This document shows, one piece after another, positions 52,319 to 62,610 of a stretch of DNA of 64,000 nt (positions are counted from its first letter, which is position 1; each line of letters begins with the position of its first letter). The notes under the pieces are model-generated. The model saw only the letters and a list, made by a program, of their open reading frames with translations, made no database searches and was not told the DNA's origin. The position numbers and the translations under genes were made by a program. This DNA is from Diphasiastrum complanatum. Lineage: Eukaryota; Streptophyta; Lycopodiopsida; Lycopodiales; Lycopodiaceae. Location: NCBI GenBank assembly GCA_029204225.1, contig CM055096.1:4496014-4560013 (forward strand), given 5' to 3'.

Positions 52319-53161
52319 CTAGACCTGGAGCTCTCCTTTCGAGATCAAATCTCGAATGTGATGGTACTTCAGAGGAATGTGCTTTGTCTTTGAATGGAAG
52401 ACAGGTGTGGCTTTATCTTTGCAGTCCATCATGTGGTACTGCTTCAGCACTTTTCTGGCGTATTCTGACTGACTCAAGTGCATTTTGCCATTTGTTCGAT
52501 CTCTTCTGATCTCCAGCCCTAAGCATTTTGTTGCTTCTCCAAGATCTGTGATTTCATAGCTTTCAAAAATCTGACTCTTCATGTCTTTGATCAGCATCAA
52601 GGAATTTCCTATCATCAGCGAATCATCCACGAAAATGGTCAGTATCACAAAATCCTTTCCTACTCTTTTGATGTAGACATTATAGTTTGGTTGAGTAGGG
52701 TTGAGGTCTAGAGACTTCAGAAGACCATCAAGCTTTTTGTATCAGGCTCGTGATGCCTGTTTTAGACCGTAGATGCATCTCTGCAATCGACAGACATATT
52801 GTCTATTGTCGGGGCCTTCATAGCCTTCAAGTTGCTTCATGAAGATTTCCTCCTCTAGATCGCTGTGGAGAAAGGCTATTTTCACGTCAATTTGGTGAAT
52901 TTCCAGATTGTACTGTGTGGCATATGCAAGGAGTAGCTTATGCTTGTCATCTTCACCATGGGTGAATATGTGTCGAAATAGTCGACACCATATCTCTGCG
53001 TGTAGCCCTTTGTGACAAGCCTTGCCTTGTAGCGGCCAATAGTGCCATCTGATTAGCTTTTTCTTGTACACCCACTTGCAGTCGACTATTTTTCTATTTT
53101 CAAGAAGTGGCTCTAATGTCCATGCCTCATTTTGCCTCATCAACTCAATCTCCTCTGACAT
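52319..53161 (-). pseudogene. Copia B reverse transcriptase with RNase H deletion
   Basis: EAWTLEPLLENRKIVDCKWV opens RT, then a frameshifted part reads (in another frame) the KYKARLVAKG and ETFSPVV region. QIDVKIAFLHSDLEEEIFMK and CRLQRCIYGLKQASRA continue it. Beyond a stop at 52742, 52648 on reads ILTIFVDDSLMIGNSLMLIK (FVDD active site), ITDLGEATKCLGLEIRRDRT, YARKVLKQYHMMDCKDKATP. It jumps to VFHSKTKHIPLKYHHIRDLI, the RNase H C-terminal block, so RNase H proper is deleted. Confidence 0.9.
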
Positions 53162-53191
53162 TGCCTGCTTCCAAAATTCTCCCTCTGGACT

Positions 53192-54658
53192 CTAGATAGC
53201 TTCTTGGTATGTTGCTGGCTCTTCTGTGAAGTTGCAGTACTCGAACTGCATGTCTTCGCTCCATTGAAGATTGTCAAAATAGCGGTCTGGAACTTTTCTT
53301 TGTCTTGTTGACCTTTGAGGTTGGTTTCGTCGCTGCTCGAACATTTCTTGTTTGTGGGGTCGATCCTTCGCTTCCTGCTGCTCTGGAATCTGGGGCTCTG
53401 CATTCTGATTTGATGTATGTCCTCGATCTCCCTCTTGAATAGGCACCAGTGTGAAGGTCTCATGGCCTCTTTCGTCTTTCAGTCCAAGGAATGTGGACTC
53501 GTCGAACTTCACATCTCTGCTCGAAACAACCTTCTTCGTGGTTGGATCGTAGAGTCTGTACACATGTGTTCCATTCGAGTAGCCGACCATGATTGTTTGC
53601 TCGGATTTGTCATCGAGCTTGCTTCTCTTTTCCTTTGGAATGTGCTTGTATGCTGCACATCCAAACACTCGTACGTATGACAGATCAGGATTTCTGCCTG
53701 TCCACATTTTGTATGGTGTTTTGTTCTCCAGCGCTATCGTTGTAGATTTGTTCTGTAGGTGTACAGCTGCAGCTATTGCCTCGGCCCAGAATTGACCTGG
53801 CAATTGAGCCTGTGCCATCATGCATCTGGCTCCTTCGACTAGCGTCCTGTTTTTTCTTTCTGCCACACCGTTGTATTCTGGTGTGTATGCAGGAGTGAAC
53901 TGGTGTTCGATCCCCTGTTCTTCGCAGAATCTTGAGAATTTTGTGCTTTTGTATTCACCTCCATTGTCAGATCTAAGGATCTGTATCTTTTTTGAGGTGT
54001 GTCGCTCTGCGAATGCCACAAACTTCTTGAAAGAATCAAATACATCGCATTTCTTCTTCAAGAAGTAGATCGTGGTCATTCGGTTGTAATCATCTATGAA
54101 CGTTAGACAATATCTCAAACTTGAGAGCGAATCTGTTTTCATCGATCCACACACATCAGAGTGGACGAGCTCAAGAACTTCTTTGGCTCTTCTTCCCTCG
54201 TGTCTGAATGGATTCCGATGTTGCTTGTCTTTCTGACAAGCTTTGTAGAACTTAGTCTCTGGCCTTGAAATCTTGAGACCTATGACAATGTCCTTTCTGC
54301 TCATGTCATACAGGTTCCGCATGTTCAGATGATATATTTTTCTATGCCAGAGTTGATCTTTTTTTTCTGAAACATTTAATATGCTTTCAGAGTTGCTGAT
54401 TATTTTGGCTTGGTAGAGATTTCCTTCTCTGCATCCGACCGTCAACAATGTGTTTGTCATCTTCTCGATCATACGACAAGTGTTGTCATCGAACAAAACT
54501 CGAATGCCTAGATCTGCCATCTTGGAGACAGATAGCAGATCCTTTCTGAGTGAGGGCACATAGAGTGCTCCTGGCAGCTCTGCTTGGCCTGACAGTGTTC
54601 GTAGCTGTAGAGAGCCGATGCCTTTGACATCGTGTCTGCTTCCATCGCCTAGAATCAC
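53192..54658 (-). CDS. Copia B protease end, GAG-pre-integrase and integrase, open for 488 codons
   Basis: A long intact frame: GSLQLRTLSGQAELPGALYV (protease C-terminal part), DQLWHRKIYHLNMRNLYDMS (pre-integrase), CQKDKQHRNPF (half of the zinc-binding motif; the usual CxxC partner reads FYKAC), LELVHSDVCGSMKTDSLSSL (Asp), LTFIDDYNRMTTIYFLKKKC, ILRSDNGGEYKSTKFSRFCE (Asp), FTPAYTPEYNGVAERKNRTL (Glu). It continues with SYVRVFGCAAYKHIPKEKRS, VGYSNGTHVYRLYDPTTKKV and the start of the RT linker. The DDE triad is intact, so integrase may have been active until recently. The protease active site is in the overlapping preceding frame. Confidence 0.9.
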   Translation of the reverse strand: MILGDGSRHDVKGIGSLQLRTLSGQAELPGALYVPSLRKDLLSVSKMADLGIRVLFDDNTCRMIEKMTNTLLTVGCREGNLYQAKIISNSESILNVSEKKDQLWHRKIYHLNMRNLYDMSRKDIVIGLKISRPETKFYKACQKDKQHRNPFRHEGRRAKEVLELVHSDVCGSMKTDSLSSLRYCLTFIDDYNRMTTIYFLKKKCDVFDSFKKFVAFAERHTSKKIQILRSDNGGEYKSTKFSRFCEEQGIEHQFTPAYTPEYNGVAERKNRTLVEGARCMMAQAQLPGQFWAEAIAAAVHLQNKSTTIALENKTPYKMWTGRNPDLSYVRVFGCAAYKHIPKEKRSKLDDKSEQTIMVGYSNGTHVYRLYDPTTKKVVSSRDVKFDESTFLGLKDERGHETFTLVPIQEGDRGHTSNQNAEPQIPEQQEAKDRPHKQEMFEQRRNQPQRSTRQRKVPDRYFDNLQWSEDMQFEYCNFTEEPATYQEAI

Positions 54659-55671
54659 TGCTCTCTATCATTTTCGAGTTCGCAAAAGTTGATCAAGATC
54701 TTCTTGTTGCAGGTTATGTGAGATGTTGCTCCTGAATCGATGACTACATCGTAGTCGTGTTCAGAGCAGCTAGTCGAAGCTTCGTCGAGTATCATAAAAT
54801 CTTTGTCACCTCTTTCATCATCCTTTGATGACTCTGCAACTTTTGCCTTTTCAGCTTTGTTTTTTCTTTTTGGGTTGAATCTGCAATCGTATGCAGAATG
54901 CCCTTTCTTCTTGCAGTGCATGCAAGGTATTGTTGGATTGAACCAGCATTTTTTGGCCGTATGGCCTGGTTTGTGGCAGTGATCGCAAGAATAAGATTGT
55001 TGATTCGAGGACTTCGTCTTCTCGAATCTTGGCTTGTTTTTGTTCTTCTTCTTTCCTTTTGTGAAGAGAGCCTTCTCTTGATCACTGCTTCCCTCTCCTT
55101 CGTCTCTCATCAGTGTCTCATCAGTGACAAGACTGACTACTTTGTCAAATGTCATATCTGGTAGACTCAGTATGAGCATTCTCAACGGCTGATAGGACGT
55201 CGGTAGAGATTTCATAAAGTACATCAGCTGTTGTGGTGCTGGGACCTGGTGCTCCTGGCCTGATGCAACGAGTTGAGCGAAGATTGTTCTGATCTTCTCA
55301 ACGTGCTAATCTAACTGGTTGCCATCCCACCATATGGATTACAGTTGATTGTGAAGGTGCATGACTGAAGCTGCAGTCCTCACCTCATACTTCTGCTTTA
55401 ATCTTTCCCACGCTGCATGGCTACTTTCACAGTCTTCAATCTGCATGAGTAGATCTTCATTTATGGACGAAACGATGATCGCCATTGCGCGCTCATCCTT
55501 TCTGATCTATTCAGCTCCCCTCGGGTCTCCCTCTGGAGGCTGCACCTCTGAGAGCTCGGTCATCGATTAAATGCCTTCGCCCTTCAAGAGTGTTTTGATT
55601 TTGAATTTCCAGATTCTATAATTTGCACCATCAAGACTGATTGCTACTCTGGTCTGGATTGTTGTAGCCAT
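54655..55671 (-). pseudogene. Copia B gag and protease N-terminus
   Basis: It starts at ATG 55671 with VAISLDGANYRIWKFKIKTL, the copia gag opening. In-frame stops follow at about 55567, 55504 and later. It is open from 55224: MYFMKSLPTSYQPLRMLILS, VSLVTDETLMRDEGEGSSDQ, then two intact zinc knuckles, CDHCHKPGHTAKKC and CMHCKKKGHSAYDC, and the protease active site DVVIDSGATSHITC. Two knuckles instead of one are shared with the decayed family F gag. The frame ends at 54655, overlapping the integrase frame by a few bases, which points to a one-base shift in protease. Confidence 0.88.
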
Positions 55672-55723
55672 ATTGTGTTGTCTGGAAGAATCACTGCTGG
55701 GATATGAGTAGTGATAACCTGTA

Positions 55724-55736
55724 GGCTCTGATACCA
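55724..55736 (-). other. Primer-binding site, initiator tRNA-Met type (copia B)
   Basis: TGGTATCAGAGCC on the minus strand, directly adjoining the 5' LTR. Confidence 0.92.
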
Positions 55737-56520
55737 TGTCACAGAAGTTTTTTTCTTGTTTCGTTTCGTCCTCTCTTCTGATTCACGAACAATTTTCTGT
55801 CTTTGAATTTTCTTTTCGTGCGGAAGCTCTTACGGGATCCCAAACACTCGACTATGCATCACAGAACATATTTTATTCTAGCAATCAAGAGACACAGCAC
55901 AAGGCCAAGAGATACACGAAATAGAGCGACTATATTGTCAGTTTGGTTTTAGAGCGAGATCATTAGTGTCTCGCTCGTTGGCAGAATGACTCTCTGCTCT
56001 TTCATTGTGTTCTACTCGTTGGCAGACTTTCATGCACAGCTATGGTATTTTGCTTTCTTACTCGATTCGCTACGTTTCTCTCCGTTTCTTACAGATCTGT
56101 GTCTTCAATATTTCTCTTCTTTTTGTTATGATCCAGAGAGGATTGTTTATACCTCCACTGTGTGGAGTTTACAAGATAGCTAAATGTAGAATCACAAGAC
56201 CAGTTAACGCTAATCAACTAGTTAGTTAGTCTCCGTCGTTGCTATTCGTTTCAGCTGGGCATGAAGCCCGTTGAGCTGCCAACTGGTAGCGCAAAGAGTT
56301 TCTCTTCGTTTGTGTTGTTCTTTTTGTTTCTTTTCGTAGTCTTCGTTCTGCGCCCCTTTTGCGGTTTGTGGCCCTGGAGGTGTGTTTTCGATTCGAGATT
56401 GATTCGTGAATCGTTCGTGCTTTGAGTCAAAGACACATTGACTATCACGAATTGTTCTCGTTCGACCTTCGTGTCTTGTTCGTGCTGCGACAAAGTTGCA
56501 GGAGTTCACCCTTTCTGACA
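55737..56520 (-). repeat. 5' LTR of copia B
   Basis: 784 bp. In plus sense it begins TGTCACAGAAG and ends TTTCTGACA, with a TGTCA/TGACA terminal inverted repeat. It carries two copies of CTCGTTGGCAGA (about 55974 and 56019) that flank the block missing from the 3' LTR. Confidence 0.93.
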
Positions 56521-56525
56521 TTTGT

Positions 56526-57682
56526 GAAGATTCGTGGAATAGCTTGAAACTGTAAGAAGATTCAGAGGCAGAGGATTGTCGGCTGAATCAGAGGGCATGA
56601 AAAGATTGAAACTGGAAATTCTTCTGGAGGGTTGCTTGGCATTGGTGATTGGTCTGAATTCAATCGAATATCGTTTAAAGAGCGGTTTGGAGCAGAATAT
56701 TGCTTGCTATAGGGTGACCTCAAAGGGATAGATAGCTGCTCAGTTAAATTCTCAAGAAGATAAGATAAACATCTTCTTCTTTGACAACTAGGGTTTCAAG
56801 AAGGGAAAAAGTTTTTTTTCTCTCAATACAAATCCGTTTTTGTAGCTGTGAAGAGCTAGATAAGGGTGCCCTAGTAAGGAGAATCAGCCTACAAGAAGGC
56901 GTGGGCGGCCATGGAGCGTTGGAGGAGATGGAGTGACCAGCAGGGCGGCCATCACTGGAAATCAGCATGAAGAAGAGTGGAGAAGGGGCCGTGGAAACTA
57001 GCGGATCAGGTCGTGCGGCCAACGCAAATGGCTTACTAGTGCCTTGAAGATGTCTACGCATGGAGGAGTGGGTCTTAATGCCCAAATGTCGTTTGAACCA
57101 TCAGATGAGCCTCAGTTAGATCAATGGCCAAGATAAAGTTCTCAGGGAGAAATGTGGGCCACAAGATTGAGGATCACGCTTAGATGGGCTTTGAAAGGGT
57201 CCTAAAGAATTGAAGGGCAAAGGCACCCTTCTTTTCATTAAAAATTTTCAAAGTGAAGAAAATTGTTGGGTCCCAAGTTTTTGAAAGGTGAAGTTTCTTC
57301 ACACTGAAGAAACAGTTCAAAAACCCAAATTACCCTTATTTTCACCTCCTTTAGTCTATTTTGGCCAAACGAAAGGCTATAGCCTCCAAACGAAAAGCAC
57401 CCTGACTGTACTTGCAAGTACACCAAAACAGAGTAATTGCCACGGAGAAAGTGTTCGGAGCGTGTTAGAAGTGATTTCACCATTCCACTGGACAGGTAGC
57501 TGGGAGTTGGTGACGAGAAGAATTTCGGAAAGCAACGCCAATTTGGCTTTCAATTTGGCAAAAGAGCGGCGGGTGGCCTGGTAAGCCAGAAATTGCACGT
57601 CATTATTTTTTTGTTTCTGACATCACGGTTGGCTTTGGCATACACTTTATAGCCTACAGGTGGAGTTTCAAGCAGCTTGGAG
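56526..57682 (+). other. Untranslated leader of copia A (continued after copia B)
   Basis: The first part (56526-56690) matches the minus copy at 4870-4960. The rest (to 57682) has no counterpart in that copy, which is deleted there. No coding frame is convincing. The total leader would be about 1.2 kb, long for a copia element. Confidence 0.6.
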
Positions 57683-58560
57683 ATGGCAAACATCAATGAG
57701 GCAATTTTGGGCGATGCAAGCAAACTTGATGGGGCTTCTAACTACAACATCTGGAAATTCAAAATGAAGAGCATTTTGATGGAGAAAGAGTTATGGGAGA
57801 TTGTGGCAGGTATTGAAGTCCGGCCAAATACCACTCCAAGTGACATGAGGGCCTTTGATAAAAAGGCACAGAGGGCATTGTCCTTAATCAATCTTTTAGT
57901 GAAAGACCATGTAATCACTCATATAAGTGATGCTACGATGGCTAGGGGAGCTTGGGGAGCTCTTAGAATGCAATTTCAAACTTGCAATCTAGCTCGGGCC
58001 ATGTTCTTGAAGTCGAGATTGAACAAGCAAGGATGGAAGAAAGCGAATCGATGGGATCTTTCTTCTCCAGGATAAAGGAGCTAAGAGATCAACTTGTGGC
58101 GATGAAGAACCAATCAGGGATGTTGAATTGGTACATACCACTATGAGCGGTGTCTCGGAAGGGCTACAGATGTTTGTGAGCGGCATTTCTTCAAGGGAGA
58201 GGTTGCCTACTTTTGAAGACTTCCACGGAATCATGTTGCAGGAAGAGCAGCGTCGCGAAGTGGTGAAGTCAAGGCAAACTCCACAGGAGGATCAAGACTT
58301 GCTTGCTAAAGGCAAGCAGAAAGGATGGAAAAAGATTCCCAAGAAATCCAAGGATGATGATGACGAGGGAGAGTCGTCGTCAAAGACAAAAAAGAAGAAG
58401 AAAGGCAAATGTTACTATTGTCACAAACCGGGTCATTGGGCACGTGAGTTTTACAAGAAGAAAGCAGACATAAAGGCGGGAAAAGTGACTCAACATGGCA
58501 ACATTGCCGAAGATGATGGAGAAGATGACAAGACAAGTGTCTTCTCATCGGCATTGGCAT
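57683..58560 (+). pseudogene. Copia A gag
   Basis: ATG at 57683: ILGDASKLDGASNYNIWKFK, MKSILMEKELWEIVAGIEVR, KKAQRALSLINLLVKDHVIT, ATMARGAWGALRMQFQTCNL. A frame change near 58020 leads to FFSRIKELRDQLVAMK-like residues, then another near 58110. From 58128 it runs HTTMSGVSEGLQMFVSGISS, ERLPTFEDFHGIMLQEEQRR, a Lys-rich stretch, and CYYCHKPGHWAREF, where the last ligand Cys is Phe. The rest is an acidic spacer. It is the best gag of this family in the window, with two small frame breaks and a damaged knuckle. Confidence 0.9.
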
Positions 58561-59340
58561 CCCAGGTTGATGATGGTGCCAGATGGTTCATAGATTCAGG
58601 CGCCACAAGGCATATGACCAGGAAACATGATTGGTTTGAGAAATTCTCACCAATCCATGATGGGGATAAGTGCACTCAAGCCAATGGGGAGGAATGCCAA
58701 ATATAGGGTGTGGGGAATGTACCTGTGCAGTCTCCTGATGGTAAAATCAAGAACATCCCTAATGTGCTTTATGTTCCTGGACTCAAAAAGAGTTTGCTTT
58801 CTGTTGGAGTAATGGCAAATCAACATCTTAAGGTGGATGGATGCCTTATGAGGGATATGAACCACAACCATAAAGTGGTGGCAGAAGGTTATAGAGATAG
58901 TAACTGTGGCCTTTATAAATTGGATGCTGCAAAACCATGAGAATATGGTTTGGCTATCTCAACAGCATCTCAATCTGAGTTGTGGCACATAAGAGTTGGT
59001 CATTTGAACTATGGGAGCTTGAGATTGATGGCGAAACTGAAGATGGTAACTGGGTTACTGGCATTACAGGATGATCATCATGCAATATGTGAAGGATGCA
59101 TCATGGGAAAGCATCATAGGGAGACATTCAAGAAAGGTGGAACTTATTCATAGTGACCTGTGCGGCCCAATGAAGACCAAGTCGTTGGGGAAAGCATATT
59201 AATTTATGACTTTCATAGACGATTAATCTAGGAGGACATGGATTTATTTCTTGAAGAAGAAATCTGACGCTTTTGCTCGCTTCAAGGAGTTCAAGACTTT
59301 GGTAGAGAATCAACTGGATGCACGCATCAAAGTGATAAGA
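58561..59340 (+). pseudogene. Copia A protease, pre-integrase and integrase start
   Basis: ARWFIDSGATRHMTRKHDWF (protease active site intact), stop at 58704, PNVLYVPGLKKSLLSVGVMA, DMNHNHKVVAEGYRDSNCGL, stop at 58938, SELWHIRVGHLNYGSLRLMA, CEGCIMGKHHRETFKKG. A small deletion follows, then HSDLCGPMKTKSLG near 59148 (Asp) and TFIDD with a stop, and WIYFLKKKSDAF near 59240. It breaks off after DARIKV at about 59335. The next integrase residues of this family reappear at 49216 with about 75 residues missing between. Confidence 0.88.
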
Positions 59341-59424
59341 TCTAATATGTGAAGAATTGAAAAAGATTATCTATGTTAGATATAGGGGTCTTATGTTTTT
59401 TACATCAAGCATCTAGGTGTAGGA

Positions 59425-60084
59425 TGTTGATAGGAATAAATTTGGCATAGATGGCAAATTATGCATTTCCACTTGTAATGCCACTATTGAGCCAAAATAG
59501 AGTAAGAGGCTAAACACGTGCCAATTAGAGTGTAGGCAAGTGTAAAGCTTTTGTTTGATGAATTCCAAGAGGTCCAATAGGATTTAGAGGTGGAACCCTG
59601 TGAGGTCCAATAGGAAATTGAGGTGTGCTTGAATATAGTCCAATAGAATTAAGAGGTGCATGGATCAATGATCCAATAGGATCAAGAGGTGACAAAATAT
59701 GGTCCAATCATAGTTAAGCATAGTGGTAGCTCGTGGACCTACTAGTATCATTGTACTCCTCATTTTGAATCTAATTGATTTGGTGATTTCATGGATTTTG
59801 TGAGTTGTTGGATTTCTCGCTTTCTCTCTCTACCCGAGAGCTCATGATGCATTTCCTCTCTCTACCCAAGGAGAGCAGCTTGTTTTTACTTAGATTATTT
59901 TCTGAATACTTCCCACACGTGTGAGTGAGAGTTGGAAGTGATTGAATGCATGTAGTAGTGTGTTTTTGCCATAGGATCTAAGATTGATTTTGAATCTCAA
60001 TCTAGTCTTGATCTTGGTGCATCTACACACCTTAGGAGATCACAAGTACATGTAGTGGACAGTCCACACGTGTGAAATTCAACA
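59425..60084 (+). repeat. 5' LTR of copia D
   Basis: 660 bp, TGTTGA...TCAACA terminal inverted repeat, directly followed by the primer site. The 3' LTR lies beyond the window, so the left end rests on the inverted repeat and spacing only. It contains a five-copy degenerate tandem repeat. Confidence 0.75.
59571..59712 (+). repeat. Tandem repeat of about 33 bp, five copies, in the copia D LTR
   Basis: GGTCCAATAG or variants (AGTCCAATAG, GATCCAATAG, GGTCCAATCA) start at about 59571, 59604, 59637, 59670 and 59701, mostly followed by GAWTNNAGAGGTG-like sequence. It lies in the promoter-side half of the LTR. Confidence 0.85.
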
Positions 60085-60097
60085 TGGTATCAGAGCC
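60085..60097 (+). other. Primer-binding site, initiator tRNA-Met type (copia D)
   Basis: TGGTATCAGAGCC, directly after the LTR end CAACA. Confidence 0.93.
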
Positions 60098-60841
60098 TAC
60101 CTAAGGTTATCATGCATTTTGATCCATCTAAGTGAAATTTTTTTCATCAATCTTGAGCTAGAAGCTGTCAAGGCCCATTTTCCTAGCTATCTTGTTCAAT
60201 CTTGGATCAAAAGAGATCAAAAGGACATTGATTGGGTCTGACTTGATATTGTACGGAATTAGGTGCTCAGACACGTGTGAGGAACATCCAATTTCAGTTT
60301 GGAAGTTCTCTCTCAAGTTTGATCCATTTATCTTGCTTGATAGCTTGTTTTGAAGCTATTTTTGTCTAGTTTCTGTTGCAATCAGTTTCATTCCATTTGG
60401 TTGAGCCAATCAAAAGTTATAAGCTTTTGAAGAGGGTTAGGTAGGGCACCTAGACCTGGGTGGACACATTTGGTTTGGTCAAGAGATTGCTTGGTTGATC
60501 CAAAATCACAGTTGTATGCTTGCCAATCTCATCTATATGTGATCTAGGCACTGTTTTGAGATCTTAGCCATTTTGTTTCATGCAATATCATTGTATTTAA
60601 GTCAAATTTGGTTTCTTAGTGTATTTCACATGTGCTAAGAGTGTTAGATCCTAAATTTGCCTATAATCCATCATTTGATGTGAAATAGATCTTGTTTTAG
60701 AGAGATTTGAGTAGCTAGTGAGAATCAATTCACAAATAGTTGCAAGATCTTTCATAGGAGGAGATTGTACTCAATTATTGGATCCTATTGAGAGTGTGTA
60801 GCAACATTTATTGTTCATCATTTGAGTTTTCTTCACTTCAA

Positions 60842-61760
60842 ATGTCTTCAATGGGTTCATCCTTGTTGGAACCAAGTGAAAGATTGACCACTTCAAATTA
60901 TTCAATTTGGAAAATGAGGATGGAGTCCATCTTGATCCTTCAAGACGTGATGGACATAGTTCTTGGCCTTGAAGAAGAACCACAAGTTCTTCAAGAGGTT
61001 CAAAAATACAAAAAGAGAGCTAGGATGGCTCTCCACTACATTAAGATGAATGTCTCTAATGAGATATTGAGGGAGATAGGTACTTGTACATCAGCCAAAG
61101 AAGCTTGGGATTGTCTCAAGGCTATCTATGAGGCTAAGAATACCTCTAGGCTTCTCACTCTTAGGAATCAAATCTTTCAAAGTAGCCAAAAGAGTGATGA
61201 GAGTGCATCTAGTTCTGTTTTGAGAGTAAAAGATATTCATAGATAGCTTGCTTGCATTGGTGATTCCATCAATCAAAATGAGCTAGTTCAAGTCATTCTC
61301 AATGGCTTGAGAAGTGAATTTGATAACCTTGTCCAATCCTATGCCATTAAGGAGGAGCTACCAAGTTTGGAGGCTCTCCAAAGTGTGCTAATTTCAGAAG
61401 AATCAAGACAAGAGTACAAGCTCTTGAGGATGGACAAGCTTTCTCTCACTCATAATGATGGCAAAGCTCTCTTTGCCAAGGATAAGCACAAAGGGAGGAG
61501 CAAGAACCAACATCAACAATCCTCAAGCAAGGACAAAGTCAAATCCAAAGACAAAGATGAGGAGGAAGATGATTCCTCTAATGCTTCATCATCCAAGCTC
61601 AAGAAGAAGAAGATCAAGTGCTTTTATTGTGGCAAGAAAGGTCATTATGCCACCAATTGCTTCAAAAAGAAGAATCAACTCAAGCAAGCCAATATTACCA
61701 ATGAGAAGGAAGACACTATTGCAAGTGATGGAGAGGGATCTCTTATGGTCTCTAGTTTCT
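60842..61760 (+). pseudogene. Copia D gag with one in-frame stop
   Basis: ATG at 60842 (SSMGSSLLEPSERLTTSNYS): SIWKMRMESILILQDVMDIV, KRARMALHYIKMNVSNEILR, SAKEAWDCLKAIYEAKNTSR. A TAG at 61244 (DIHR-stop-LACIGD) is the only break. Then ELVQVILNGLRSEFDNLVQS, EELPSLEALQSVLISEESRQ, a Lys/Asp/Ser-rich linker and the intact zinc knuckle CFYCGKKGHYATNC (61620-61661). Gag forms the virus-like particle that packages the element RNA. The frame continues directly into protease. Confidence 0.93.
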
Positions 61761-62610
61761 CATCTACTCCTTTCAAGAAGGACGGCCTATGGTATATTGA
61801 TAGTGGAGCCTCTTCACATATGTGTATCTCCAAGGACTCTTTCTCTTCTATTGCACCTTATGATGGAGTCAAAAAATCAATATACACTGCAAATGATTTT
61901 GAATGTCCTATTGAAGGCATAGGGAACATTCCCTTGAAGCTTGCATCCTCTAAAGTTCTTTCTCTCTCTAGAGTTCTTTATGTACCTAAGCTTACCAAGA
62001 ATCTTATTAGTGTTGGCCAATTGCTTGATAATGGCCTTGATGTAAAATTCAATGTTGATACTTGCACTATCAAGAAGAATGATGAGATACTTGCATTAGG
62101 ATCTAGATTTGGTGGCATCTACAAACTAGATCCAAATGAGTATGTGAATGCTTGTAATGTTGCTCTTGTGAACAAGCTCTCTATGGAGGAATTATGGCAT
62201 AGGAGGTTGGACATCCCAACTACAGATCCATGCTCTCTATGATCAAAGAAGCCAAAGCTATTGGCTTACCAAAGTCACTCTCCAAGAAGATCAAGCCTTG
62301 TGAGGCTTGTGCTATTGCTAAATCTCACAAAAATCCATTTACAAGATCTTCTATCAAAAGCAAGCATCCTTTGGAGTTAATCCACTCGGATGTGCATTTT
62401 TCATCAACTACAAGCAAGGGAGGAGCCACTTGTTTTGTTACTTTCATTGATGATTACACAAGATTCACTTGGACATATCTTCTTGCTTCAAAATCTATGG
62501 TGTTTGATCATTTCCTTATTTTCAAAGCTTATGTAGAGAAGCAATTCTCATTCAAGATTAAAGATCTTAGAAGTGATGGAGGTGGTGAATATATCTCCAA
62601 TAAATTTTAA
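61761..62610 (+). pseudogene. Copia D protease, pre-integrase, integrase start
   Basis: LWYIDSGASSHMCISKDSFS (protease active site), SRVLYVPKLTKNLISVGQLL, IYKLDPNEYVNA, EELWHRRL, then a one-base shift near 62207; the other frame supplies GHPNYRSMLSMIKEAKAIGL. Zinc motif CEACAIAKSHKNPF, core HPLELIHSDVHFSSTTSKGG (Asp), FIDDYTRFTWTYLLASKSMV, IKDLRSDGGGEYISNKF (Asp) and a TAA at 62608 where the family continues with a residue before DFCE. Confidence 0.92.

Larger units (their letters stand above)
51531..56520 (-). mobile_element. Ty1/copia element, family B, nearly full length
   Basis: 4990 bp with two LTRs, TSD, primer site, polypurine tract and gag-pol in order on the minus strand. It is inserted in the leader of copia A. 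Defects: RT frameshifts, and a deletion that fuses the RT end directly to the last RNase H block (CKDKATP to VFHSKTKHIPLKYHHIRDL), removing the RNase H active site. The LTRs differ by an internal inversion, an approximately 95-bp deletion and scattered substitutions. The element could only have moved with help in trans after this damage. Confidence 0.93.
51526..56525. other. Target-site duplication TTTGT around copia B
   Basis: TTTGT at 51526-51530 and 56521-56525. The flanking leader reads GCACAAAAATCGAGTTTGT before and TTTGTGAAGATTCGTGG after. The unoccupied family A copy (4870-4985, minus strand) has a single CTGT(G) at that place, which confirms an empty site. Confidence 0.92.
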
